This document shows positions 44,033 through 52,129 of a stretch of 64,000 bases of DNA, one piece after another (within the stretch, counting starts at the first letter, position 1; each line of letters opens with the position of its first letter). The position numbers were made by a program, and so were the translations under genes. The stretch is from Lentilitoribacter sp039986595 (GTDB lineage Bacteria > Pseudomonadota > Alphaproteobacteria > Rhizobiales > Rhizobiaceae): positions 310,001 through 374,000 of the forward strand of contig JBDWQJ010000007.1 of assembly GCA_039986595.1 (NCBI GenBank), in the 5' to 3' direction. A model generated the notes under the pieces. That model was given only the letters and a program-made list of their open reading frames with translations. It had not been told where the DNA came from and did no database searches.

Positions 44033-44782
44033 ATGTTTGATTTAACAGGACGTAAAGCGCTGGTCACAGGTGCAAGTGGTGGATTGGGTGAGGCAATTGC
44101 AAAACAGCTTCACGCTCAAGGCGCTATCGTTGGTATTCACGGAACACGTGTTGAAAAACTTGAAGCGTTAGCTGCTGAGTTGGGTGCCAATGGGGAAGGG
44201 CGCGTGCATATTCTTCCGGCTAACATGTCGAATATGGATGAGGTCAAAGCTTTGGGCAAAAAGGCCGAAGAAGACATGGAAGGCGTAGACATTCTGGTCA
44301 ATAATGCTGGGATCACGCGCGATGGCTTATTTGTTCGTATGTCGGATGAAAATTGGAATGACGTACTTAATGTCAATCTTACAGCGGTGTTCCATCTTAC
44401 CCGCGAGTTGACACACCCAATGATGCGTCGCCGTGCTGGTCGTATTATAAACATTACATCTGTTGTTGGTGTGACGGGCAACCCTGGTCAAGCAAACTAT
44501 TGTGCTTCAAAAGCTGGTCTTATCGGGTTTTCAAAGTCACTTGCTCAAGAAGTTGCACCGCGCGGAATTACAGTGAACTGTGTTGCGCCAGGCTTTATCA
44601 AATCAGCAATGACAGACAAGCTGAATGACAAGCAAAAAGAAGGCATTTTGGGTGCTGTTCCAATGAAAAAAATGGGCGAAGGTTCAGATATCGCAAGCGC
44701 GGTGACTTATCTTGCCTCAGATGAAGCTGGTTACGTGACAGGTCAAACCCTGCACGTAAATGGCGGCATGGCGATGATCTAA
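44033..44782 (+). CDS. fabG: 3-oxoacyl-ACP reductase FabG
   Basis: 249 residues, short-chain dehydrogenase. TGASGGLG (12-19) binds NADP, and Ser143-Tyr156-Lys160 form the catalytic triad; NNAG is present near 90. It ends with the usual GQTLHVNGGM motif. AAAGGAAA lies before the ATG. It reduces beta-ketoacyl-ACP in fatty acid elongation. It is the second gene after fabD and is followed by a terminator, which cuts it off from acpP. Confidence 0.97.
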   Translation: MFDLTGRKALVTGASGGLGEAIAKQLHAQGAIVGIHGTRVEKLEALAAELGANGEGRVHILPANMSNMDEVKALGKKAEEDMEGVDILVNNAGITRDGLFVRMSDENWNDVLNVNLTAVFHLTRELTHPMMRRRAGRIINITSVVGVTGNPGQANYCASKAGLIGFSKSLAQEVAPRGITVNCVAPGFIKSAMTDKLNDKQKEGILGAVPMKKMGEGSDIASAVTYLASDEAGYVTGQTLHVNGGMAMI

Positions 44783-44810
44783 GCCAACATTCTCATTTTT
44801 CAGTTTGATG

Positions 44811-44847
44811 AACCCTCCTACAAGATTTGCAGGAGGGTTTATTTTTA
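44811..44847 (+). terminator. rho-independent terminator of fabD-fabG
   Basis: AACCCTCCT / AGGAGGGTT (44811-44819 and 44831-44839) followed by TATTTTTA. It overlaps the end of the convergent membrane protein gene. Confidence 0.85.
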
Positions 44848-45246
44848 GGCCGCTGAAATTTTAGCTTTTTCTGCGCGTATAATACCGATTGTGGCGACAG
44901 CTGAGATGAATAAAAACGCAATCCACGGCATCATCACAAAAAGCGTGTCAAAGCGGCTCAAACCATAAAATATAAACAACCCCGCATAAGCTAAAAAATG
45001 CGCTATCACGATCAGCGTAAAGGGCGTTTGGATGGCCTTGTTGTAGGATGCATATAAAAGCATAAAACTACACAGCAAAAGATTTGCTGTCACTGCATGC
45101 CACACAACAGATGAAAACCCCTTTAAAATATTATCCAGTCCGCTCGCCAATATCGGTCCGTGCACATCTGCGCCGCCGCCAAATACATGAATTGCAGTTA
45201 AAACAAGTGATAATACGCCTGCTATGGCAATAGTTTTATTAATCAT
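44845..45246 (-). CDS. small four-span membrane protein
   Basis: 133 residues with four hydrophobic segments (about 5-23, 42-65, 73-95, 102-125). No family is recognised with certainty. It is divergent from a TetR gene at 45330, and the intergenic region has two copies of ATACG-N4-CGTAT around a TTGACA -35 box pointing at this gene (45303-45308). It is therefore the likely main target of that TetR regulator. Confidence 0.6.
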   Translation of the reverse strand: MINKTIAIAGVLSLVLTAIHVFGGGADVHGPILASGLDNILKGFSSVVWHAVTANLLLCSFMLLYASYNKAIQTPFTLIVIAHFLAYAGLFIFYGLSRFDTLFVMMPWIAFLFISAVATIGIIRAEKAKISAA

Positions 45247-45269
45247 GTCAAAGCCTTTAGATTATTTAC

Positions 45270-45320
45270 ATACGGTAGCGTATGGTGTAATTCCTTGCTC
45301 TTGTCAATACGCGGGCGTAT
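45270..45320. promoter_or_regulatory. paired TetR operators ATACG-N4-CGTAT with promoter
   Basis: Two inverted repeats with identical arms, ATACG-GTAG-CGTAT (45270-45283) and ATACG-CGGG-CGTAT (45307-45320), centred 37 bp apart. On the minus strand TTGACA (45303-45308) sits between them, with CCATAC near 45280-45285 as a poor -10, so a bound repressor would cover the start of the 45246 gene. On the plus strand TTGTCA-17 nt-GATAAT (45301-45329) directly abuts the ATG of the TetR gene. Confidence 0.7.
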
Positions 45321-45329
45321 GGTGATAAT

Positions 45330-45887
45330 ATGACACAAGAAAGACTTTCTTCGATTAAATGGATTGAAGCCGCATTTCGCGCGCTTTCAACTTCAGGCCC
45401 GCAAGCGATAAAAGCAGAGGCGATTGCACGCGACTTGGGTGTGAGTAAAGGTTCATTTTATTGGCATTTCACCAATATTGCCGATTTGAAAACCAAGATG
45501 CTTGAGCATTGGTATGATGCTGCAACAAAGCAAATCATCGCTCATGTCAATGAGCTAGAAGGCTCACCTACCGATAAGCTCTCAGCCCTCATAGATATCG
45601 CAACAGGAAACAAAAGTGAGCCTTATGGCGGGGTTTCTGTTGAAGCTGCTATCCGCAATTGGGGCAAGTTTAACGCCGAAGCGGGTGAGATGGTCAAGCG
45701 CGTTGATACGCAAAGATTGAACTATCTCGCAGAGCAATTACAAGCTGCGGGTTTTGATGAAAAATCCGCGCGCGCGAAGGCCGAAATATTATATGCGGGA
45801 CTAATTGGGTTGGAAATTTTGGCAGCAGAGAATTTAGCTGATTTGCAGCCGGGAATGCGCATCTTACTGCAAAAGATTTTGGATTAA
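45330..45887 (+). CDS. TetR family transcriptional regulator
   Basis: 185 residues. The helix-turn-helix (AIARDLGVSKGSFYWHFTNIADL, about residues 29-51) is a typical TetR DNA-binding domain; the C-terminal part is a helical ligand and dimer domain with VSVEAAIRNWGKFN. Two inverted repeats upstream are its likely operators, shared with the divergent membrane protein gene. The start ATG is immediately behind a -10-like GATAAT, so either another promoter is used or translation is leaderless from a start a little downstream. Confidence 0.87.
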   Translation: MTQERLSSIKWIEAAFRALSTSGPQAIKAEAIARDLGVSKGSFYWHFTNIADLKTKMLEHWYDAATKQIIAHVNELEGSPTDKLSALIDIATGNKSEPYGGVSVEAAIRNWGKFNAEAGEMVKRVDTQRLNYLAEQLQAAGFDEKSARAKAEILYAGLIGLEILAAENLADLQPGMRILLQKILD

Positions 45888-45895
45888 TTATTGGA

Positions 45896-46405
45896 TTAAT
45901 TAATTGCCGAAGTTGTTGTTGATTGTTCTTCAATTAAACGATCACCAATGCATTTGTTTAAACCCATCTCGTGATCATTCACATAGCGGGCCACCATTTC
46001 CATTGTTTCTTGCATAACATCGGTTTCTTGGGAGATTTGTTCACTTATTTCTGCTCTTTTAGCTTCAAAATCTACAAAAAGCTGACTGATAAATGCCGTA
46101 TAAGCTGGATCATCTTGGCTCTGAATACCGTTTTCGACTGAAAACATGATGGGTGCAGCAGCGTATTCATTGTAGGTTTTGGTGAAATATTCTGGCAGAT
46201 CAAGATCCCCTTCAACCGTCATGCAATGGGTGCCGATAAAGAAGAAATCCTGCTTGCCTTCATCCATATTATCTTGAAACAAAGTGGTAAAAGCCTGTTG
46301 TCTTGCGATTTGACCATCTTCCGGTTCAAATGTTCCAATACCAAAAAATGCCAATGCTATAAATGCCCCAAAGCCCACAAACACTGCAATCACAAATATT
46401 TTCAT
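45896..46405 (-). CDS. exported or membrane-anchored protein of unknown function
   Basis: 169 residues from the ATG at 46405, which has AAGGAG 8 nt upstream; a TTG at 46423 would cover that site. One N-terminal hydrophobic segment (about 3-24), either signal or anchor. The rest is acidic, with two Cys (in THCMTV and LNKCIGD) and many Gln/Glu/Met; no motif is recognised. It is convergent with the TetR gene, 8 nt apart, and belongs to the insert between fabG and acpP. Confidence 0.55.
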   Translation of the reverse strand: MKIFVIAVFVGFGAFIALAFFGIGTFEPEDGQIARQQAFTTLFQDNMDEGKQDFFFIGTHCMTVEGDLDLPEYFTKTYNEYAAAPIMFSVENGIQSQDDPAYTAFISQLFVDFEAKRAEISEQISQETDVMQETMEMVARYVNDHEMGLNKCIGDRLIEEQSTTTSAIN

Positions 46406-46816
46406 ATTTGTCTCCTTGGTCAATTATCAACACATAAAAAGGTGTCTGATCTCTAGCATATGTAGCGATAAAAGCCAGCGACACTGTGAATAATCCCAGG
46501 ATTGCAAGTCATCATATGAGCTTAATTTTGATCAATGGGTAATTGATCGGCTGACAAGACTGATAAATCCTGTTTTTGAGCTCGTAAAATTGCGTATTCG
46601 CTTATTTTTAGGGTTTTCACGCCGCCAAAACAGTGGTAGTTGGCGTTGCTTTTTAAGTTTTATGGGGACATAGATTAGTTGCAAGCCTGTTGAGAAACAC
46701 AAGTTAGGTGTTGAACATTGCGGTTTTTGAACTAAGTTAAAGCAGAGAAAACTTGATTTGTTGGTGGTATAAAGCTACCAAAAATGAAATTAAACAAAAA
46801 GAGGTCATGAACCGAC
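46406..46816. other. intergenic region upstream of acpP, no gene recognised
   Basis: About 400 nt without a supported gene. It must contain the promoter of acpP because the preceding gene points away. I see TATAAA at 46768-46773 but no convincing -35 at the right distance, and TTGAAC at 46711 and 46727 without good partners. GAGGTCATGAACCGAC precedes the acpP ATG. Confidence 0.4.
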
Positions 46817-47053
46817 ATGAGTGATATTAAAGATCGCGTAGGTAAAATCGTAGTCGAGCACCTAGGTGTAGAAGCTGAAAAAGTAATTCCAGGCGCTAGC
46901 TTCATTGATGATCTAGGCGCTGATTCTCTCGACACAGTCGAGTTGGTCATGGCTTTCGAAGAAGAATTCAGCATTGAAATTCCAGATGATGCAGCTGACA
47001 CTATTCTAACTGTTGGTGACGCTGTTTCATTCATCGAAAAAGCACAAGCTTAA
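46817..47053 (+). CDS. acpP: acyl carrier protein AcpP
   Basis: 78 residues, highly acidic, four-helix fold. Ser37 in GADSLDTVELVM carries the phosphopantetheine arm. The sequence is very typical of the fatty-acid ACP. It has its own transcription unit: the upstream gene is divergent and a terminator follows at 47074. Such an isolated unit fits the high expression ACP needs. Confidence 0.98.
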   Translation: MSDIKDRVGKIVVEHLGVEAEKVIPGASFIDDLGADSLDTVELVMAFEEEFSIEIPDDAADTILTVGDAVSFIEKAQA

Positions 47054-47073
47054 TTCGATATAAAATTCAAAAG

Positions 47074-47102
47074 AGGGTTGGTGTTCTACCAGCCCTTTTT
47101 TT
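47074..47102 (+). terminator. rho-independent terminator of acpP
   Basis: AGGGTTGGT / ACCAGCCCT (one G-U pair, loop GTTCT, 47074-47096) followed by a run of seven T. It lies 20 nt after the acpP stop and would leave fabF dependent on read-through or on its own promoter. Confidence 0.85.
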
Positions 47103-47201
47103 GCTATCTGGCGTTTGCTCATATAGCCAAACATTTGCTCAACGTTTTACGATCTTTTCAATCTAGCATTCGAAAAGAGATCTCCAAGGGGCCAATCAAC
47201 A

Positions 47202-48461
47202 ATGAGACGTGTTGTAATTACCGGAACAGGTATGGTGTCGCCGCTAGGTAGCGGTAGTGAAATTTCATGGAAAAGACTGCTGGAAGGCCAAAATGCTGCC
47301 AAGCGGATCACCGATTTTCAAGTCGATGATATCGCTGCGCAAATTGCCTGCCAATTGCCTACGGATCCAAGCATTGAAGGTGCATATATCGCCGATGACT
47401 GGATGGAACCAAAAGAGCAACGCAAGGTCGATCCATTTATAACCTATGCAGTCGCTGCTTCATCACTGGCATTAAAAGATGCTGGCTGGGAGCCAAAAAC
47501 CGAAGACGAACGCTGTGCAACTGGCGTGCTTATCGGTTCAGGTATTGGCGGATTACAAGGTATTGTTGATGCAGGTGAAACGCTCAAAGAACGTGGGCCT
47601 CGCCGAATTTCGCCATTCTTTATCCCGGGTCGCTTGATCAATTTGGCTGCCGGACAAGTGTCCATTCGTCATGGTCTTAAAGGTCCTAATCATTCTGTTG
47701 TAACAGCGTGCTCAACTGGTGCACACGCCATTGGCGATGCAAGCCGTTTGATTGCGTTAGGTGATGCTGACGTAATGGTCGCAGGCGGGGCAGAATCGCC
47801 CGTTTGCCGTATTTCAATTGCCGGATTTGCCGCCTGTAAGGCGCTTTCAACGAAATATAATGATGATCCGCAAAGTGCATCTCGCCCTTATGATATTGAT
47901 CGTGATGGCTTCGTCATGGGCGAAGGTTCGGGCATTATGGTCTTAGAAGAGCTTGAACATGCCAAAGCACGTGGCGCAAATATTATTGCCGAAGTTGTCG
48001 GTTATGGTTTGTCAGGCGATGCTTACCATATCACCGCACCGTCTGAAGATGGTGACGGTGCGTACCGTTGTATGAAGATGGCGCTGAAGCGCGCTGGAAT
48101 GGACGCAAGCGAACTTGATTACATCAATGCTCATGGTACATCGACCATGGCCGATACAATCGAACTTGGTGCAGTTGAACGCCTTGTTGGCGATCATGCG
48201 GACAAAATTTCCATGTCTTCTACAAAATCTGCCATCGGACATTTGTTGGGTGCTGCGGGTTCTGTTGAAGCTATTTTCTCAGCACTTGCTATTCGCGATA
48301 ATATCGTTCCACCGACATTGAACCTTGATAATCCAGCTATTGAGACCAAGATTGACTTGGTACCAAAGGTTGCGCGTAAGAAAGAAGTCAATGTGGCGTT
48401 GTCAAACTCATTTGGGTTCGGCGGTACGAACGCATCCTTGATCTTGAAAAGATATGAATAA
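47202..48461 (+). CDS. fabF: 3-oxoacyl-ACP synthase II FabF
   Basis: 419 residues, thiolase-fold condensing enzyme. The catalytic triad is Cys170 (TACSTGAHAIGD), His311 (NAHGTSTMADT) and His347 (SAIGHLLGAAG). It ends with the NSFGFGGTNASL motif. It condenses malonyl-ACP with acyl-ACP and controls unsaturated/saturated chain elongation. It is followed by mltG after 98 nt, the usual rhizobial order. Confidence 0.98.
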   Translation: MRRVVITGTGMVSPLGSGSEISWKRLLEGQNAAKRITDFQVDDIAAQIACQLPTDPSIEGAYIADDWMEPKEQRKVDPFITYAVAASSLALKDAGWEPKTEDERCATGVLIGSGIGGLQGIVDAGETLKERGPRRISPFFIPGRLINLAAGQVSIRHGLKGPNHSVVTACSTGAHAIGDASRLIALGDADVMVAGGAESPVCRISIAGFAACKALSTKYNDDPQSASRPYDIDRDGFVMGEGSGIMVLEELEHAKARGANIIAEVVGYGLSGDAYHITAPSEDGDGAYRCMKMALKRAGMDASELDYINAHGTSTMADTIELGAVERLVGDHADKISMSSTKSAIGHLLGAAGSVEAIFSALAIRDNIVPPTLNLDNPAIETKIDLVPKVARKKEVNVALSNSFGFGGTNASLILKRYE

Positions 48462-48559
48462 ATCAGCTGTATTGTTCTTTTTGCTCTGTTTTTGCCATAA
48501 AATTTAGATATAAATGCTGTTGAAAATTCTGGTAAACCGAAGATAGAGCTGGACCTGAT

Positions 48560-49705
48560 TTGAGTGACGATAAAAGCAATAACGAAAGCAAGCGGCCGAT
48601 AATTCCAGTTTCGCCGACGCAAGCACTCAAACCGCAAAAAGCACCGCAACCGCCTCAGCGTGTTCGTTCCAAGCGCGCACGTTCACAAACGGTTATTTTT
48701 CTTAACTTTCTAATGACGTCGTTGTTTCTTGTCACGTTGGCAGCAGGTGGTGCGCTTTATCTTGGAAAAGTTTTATTCGAACGCGAAGGCCCACTTGGTC
48801 AAACAACAAGCTTTGTAGTGCGTGATGGCGCAAGTCTAGTCTCAATAGCCAATGATCTTGAAGCCGCTGGTCTCGTTACAGATTCAAGAGTATTCCGGCA
48901 TGCCTCGGGCGTTTTGCTAGATGGTGATTCCCTAAAAGCCGGCGAATATGAAATTAAAGCTCGCTCATCCATGCGCGATATCATGGAGCTGCTGCAATCT
49001 GGTAAATCTATTTTGTATTCATTCACAGCTCCAGAAGGCTTAACAGTATTTCAGATTTTTGAGCGTTTGAAAAATGACGAAGACCTCACTGGCGATTTGC
49101 CAGAAACGCTTCCTGCTGAAGGCAGTCTCTTACCAAACACATATAAATATTCGCGTGGTACAACACGCCAGGAGATCTTGGATCAGATGACCAGCGCTCA
49201 AACACGTGCCGTTGATCGTTTGTGGGCGCGTCGTGTTGCTGATCTTCCTATTGAAACGAAAGAGGAAATGGTCATTTTGGCCTCTATCGTGGAAAAAGAG
49301 ACAGGCCAAGCTGATGAACGTCCGCTGGTTGCAGGTGTATTTATCAATCGCTTGAATAAAGGTATGCGTTTGCAATCTGATCCGACGATTATTTATGGTA
49401 TTTTTGGCGGCCAAGGGAAGCCATCAGGTCGACCGATCTACCAAAGTGATCTGGATAAAAAGACAGATTATAATACCTATCAGATCGACAGATTGCCACC
49501 AACTCCGATAGCAAATCCTGGCTTGCAAGCCATGGAAGCCGTTATTAATCCATCTCGCACTGAAGACTTATTCTTTGTTGCTGATGGAACTGGTGGTCAT
49601 GCATTTGCAAAAACGCTTGCAGAACACAATGCAAATGTGGCTGAATGGCGCAAAATTGAAGCTGAGCGAAGAAAAGCTGCTGAAGCAGATAGTTCTTCCA
49701 ATTAA
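48560..49705 (+). CDS. mltG: endolytic murein transglycosylase MltG
   Basis: 381 residues starting at a TTG (48560); no in-frame ATG exists before the membrane span. A ~45-residue Pro/Lys/Arg-rich cytoplasmic N-terminus, one membrane span (about 48-70), a LysM-like part (about 80-140), then the YceG catalytic domain with ILASIVEKETGQADERPLVAGVFINRL; the catalytic Glu lies in VEKE (245-247). It cuts nascent glycan strands and so limits chain length at the inner membrane. Confidence 0.94.
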   Translation: MSDDKSNNESKRPIIPVSPTQALKPQKAPQPPQRVRSKRARSQTVIFLNFLMTSLFLVTLAAGGALYLGKVLFEREGPLGQTTSFVVRDGASLVSIANDLEAAGLVTDSRVFRHASGVLLDGDSLKAGEYEIKARSSMRDIMELLQSGKSILYSFTAPEGLTVFQIFERLKNDEDLTGDLPETLPAEGSLLPNTYKYSRGTTRQEILDQMTSAQTRAVDRLWARRVADLPIETKEEMVILASIVEKETGQADERPLVAGVFINRLNKGMRLQSDPTIIYGIFGGQGKPSGRPIYQSDLDKKTDYNTYQIDRLPPTPIANPGLQAMEAVINPSRTEDLFFVADGTGGHAFAKTLAEHNANVAEWRKIEAERRKAAEADSSSN

Positions 49706-49757
49706 TAAAACAGTTGTTTTGTTGCGCGCTATAAGCGTTAAAATCTAAGGGGAAATC

Positions 49758-50642
49758 ATGGCAGTCTGCTCAATGACCGGATATGCAAGCTCAGATGGGG
49801 TTTGTAGCAATGTCGCTTGGATGTGGGAGCTACGCGCGGTCAATGGCAAAGGCTTGGATATTCGCATGCGCATCCCTTCTGGTTTTGAGGGCCTTGAGCA
49901 AAAAATGCGTGCCAAATGTACAGATGTTTTAACACGCGGAAATCTCCAAATATCGCTCACTGTTAAAGAACAGGGTGCAGCAACTGAATTGGTTGTTAAT
50001 CAATCCGCACTTGATAGCGTTATAAAAATATCAAAAGATCTTGAAGAGAAGGGTTTTGATAGACCAAGCACGGATGGAATACTTGCTATTCGCGGTGTGT
50101 TGGAAGAACGTCATGTCGAGCGTTCAGAGGCAGAGCAGGCAGAACTTCTCGCTGCAATTGAGCAAGGTTTTATAGCCGCACTGACCGGTCTTGTAACCGC
50201 GCGGAAAGCTGAGGGAAAAGCGCTCGCAGATGTCTTGCTTGGCCAAATATCGCAAATTTCCAAGCTTGTGCAAAAGGTCATTGCTGATCCTTCACGAAGC
50301 CAAGAGGCGATCAAAGAGCGTTTACAAAACCAGGTTAAAAACCTCATTGATAGCAATTCGAATTTTGATGAAGAGCGGCTTTATGTTGAAGCTGCAATCT
50401 TAGCGACAAAAGCAGATTTGCAAGAAGAGATAGATCGCCTGCTTGCGCATATTGTATCTGCTAATACTCTAATCGATGAGGGTGGTCCAATCGGGCGTCG
50501 TCTTGACTTTTTAGCACAAGAATTTAACCGTGAATGCAATACGATTTGTTCAAAGTCTAATGCGGCAAATGTCACGGCAATTGGCCTTGAACTTAAGGTT
50601 CTCGTTGATCAGTTCCGAGAACAAATCCAAAATGTGGAATAA
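49758..50642 (+). CDS. yicC: YicC family endoribonuclease-like protein
   Basis: 294 residues. The N-terminal SMTGYASSDG and WELRAVNGKGLDIRMRIPSGFEGLEQKMR and the C-terminal EIDRLLAHIVSANTLIDEGGPIGRRLDFLAQEFNREC(N)TICSKS are family hallmarks. YicC proteins were described as stress-related and more recently as RNases; the exact role here is open. An AAGGGGAAATC site precedes the ATG. gmk starts 5 nt after the stop, so the two are coupled. Confidence 0.93.
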   Translation: MAVCSMTGYASSDGVCSNVAWMWELRAVNGKGLDIRMRIPSGFEGLEQKMRAKCTDVLTRGNLQISLTVKEQGAATELVVNQSALDSVIKISKDLEEKGFDRPSTDGILAIRGVLEERHVERSEAEQAELLAAIEQGFIAALTGLVTARKAEGKALADVLLGQISQISKLVQKVIADPSRSQEAIKERLQNQVKNLIDSNSNFDEERLYVEAAILATKADLQEEIDRLLAHIVSANTLIDEGGPIGRRLDFLAQEFNRECNTICSKSNAANVTAIGLELKVLVDQFREQIQNVE

Positions 50643-50647
50643 CAGCG

Positions 50648-51298
50648 ATGAGTGATACATCAACTTCTCAATCAATCCAGCGACGCGGGCTCATGCTTGT
50701 TATATCCTCACCATCTGGCGCTGGTAAATCAACGATTGCACGCAATCTGCTTGATAAAGATAAAGGCTTGAGCCTATCTGTGAGCGTGACGACAAGGCCG
50801 CGCCGCGATAGTGAAATTGAAGGTGTGCATTATCATTTCGTGTCAGAAAATGAGTTTAAACGCTTACGTGACAGCGATGGATTGCTTGAATGGGCTGAGG
50901 TCCATGGCAACTTTTATGGCACCCCAAGAGAAGCTGCCGAGCATGCTCTATCTGAAGGCCGCGATATGCTGTTTGATATTGATTGGCAAGGTGCGCTTCA
51001 GTTGCAAGATAAAATGTCAGCGGATGTTGTATCTATCTTCATCTTGCCACCTTCATTTGAAGAATTGCGCGCGCGCTTAAATCGGCGCGCAGAAGACACC
51101 ACCGAAGTGATTGAAAAACGCCTAGCAAATGCAGCCGAAGAGATGTCGCATTGGGGCGAATATGACTATGTTGTCGTCAATGAGGACCTCAACGTAGCGT
51201 TTTCATCTGTGAAAAGCATAGTTGATGCAGAACGTCTGCGCCGAGATCGTCGGCCAGGTTTGTTCAATTTCATCGAAAGCCTGTCAAAAACCTCTTAA
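50648..51298 (+). CDS. gmk: guanylate kinase
   Basis: 216 residues. The P-loop SSPSGAGKST (near 20-29) and the GMP-binding RPRRDSEIEGVHYHFVSENEF and LFDIDWQGALQL motifs are intact. It phosphorylates GMP to GDP in nucleotide metabolism. Last gene of the mltG-yicC-gmk run; the stop lies only 3 nt from the end of the convergent rsmA gene, with no terminator between them. Confidence 0.97.
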   Translation: MSDTSTSQSIQRRGLMLVISSPSGAGKSTIARNLLDKDKGLSLSVSVTTRPRRDSEIEGVHYHFVSENEFKRLRDSDGLLEWAEVHGNFYGTPREAAEHALSEGRDMLFDIDWQGALQLQDKMSADVVSIFILPPSFEELRARLNRRAEDTTEVIEKRLANAAEEMSHWGEYDYVVVNEDLNVAFSSVKSIVDAERLRRDRRPGLFNFIESLSKTS

Positions 51299-51301
51299 GC
51301 G

Positions 51302-52129
51302 TTAGAGCGCATTTGCCAGTAAACAAAACTCTTCAATTTCAAGAGTTTCGGCACGGCGTGTTGGGTCAATACCAACTTTTTCCAATAATGCCTCGCCCCC
51401 AAGTGGTTTTAAGCTCTGACGCAACATTTTGCGGCGCTGACCAAAGGCGCTTTGGGTCACGCGTTCAAGCTTCTTAAGGTCACAAGGTATGCGATTTGTA
51501 TCAGGCTCCAAATGCACAATCGATGATGTGACTTTTGGTGGTGGGCTAAATGCTTCTTTGTTTACATCAAAAGATATACTCGCATGGGTCATCCATCCAC
51601 ATAAAACACCCAAACGACCATAATGTTTATCACCAACACGTGCAACAATGCGCTGGCCAACTTCTTTCTGAAACATCAATGTCATCGTCGACCAAAAAGG
51701 ATTGTTGACAGACGATGTTAGCCAATTTGTGAGCAATTGCGTGCCGATATTATAGGGTAAATTTGCTATGACTTTGATCGGCTCATTCTTAGCAAATTCT
51801 GCGATATCGATGGTTAGCGCATCACCCTCGATCACCTGAAGTCGGCCGGCATAATGCTTGGATATTTCCTCAAGTGCAGGCAAACAACGGGCATCTCTTT
51901 CAATCGAAATCAAGCTTTTAGCATCAAGCGATAATATCGAACGCGTTAAGCCGCCCGGTCCGGGCCCAATTTCCACAATAGTGTTGTTTGTTAAGTCACC
52001 GGCATCGCGCGCGATCTTTTGGGTTAGATTTAAATCTAACAAGAAATTCTGACCAAGCGCTTTTTTAGCCGCAAGATCATACGTTTCAATGATCTCTCTT
52101 AATGGCGGTAATCCATCGATTGTTGCCAT
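51302..52129 (-). CDS. rsmA: 16S rRNA dimethyladenosine transferase RsmA (KsgA)
   Basis: 275 residues. The S-adenosylmethionine motif EIGPGPGGLT (near 54) and the catalytic NLPYNIGTQLL (near 123) are clear, as are GQNFLLDLN at the N-terminus and FSPPPKVTSSIVHL. It dimethylates A1518 and A1519 in 16S rRNA. The start ATG directly follows the pdxA stop, so the two are translated together. Confidence 0.97.
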   Translation of the reverse strand: MATIDGLPPLREIIETYDLAAKKALGQNFLLDLNLTQKIARDAGDLTNNTIVEIGPGPGGLTRSILSLDAKSLISIERDARCLPALEEISKHYAGRLQVIEGDALTIDIAEFAKNEPIKVIANLPYNIGTQLLTNWLTSSVNNPFWSTMTLMFQKEVGQRIVARVGDKHYGRLGVLCGWMTHASISFDVNKEAFSPPPKVTSSIVHLEPDTNRIPCDLKKLERVTQSAFGQRRKMLRQSLKPLGGEALLEKVGIDPTRRAETLEIEEFCLLANAL

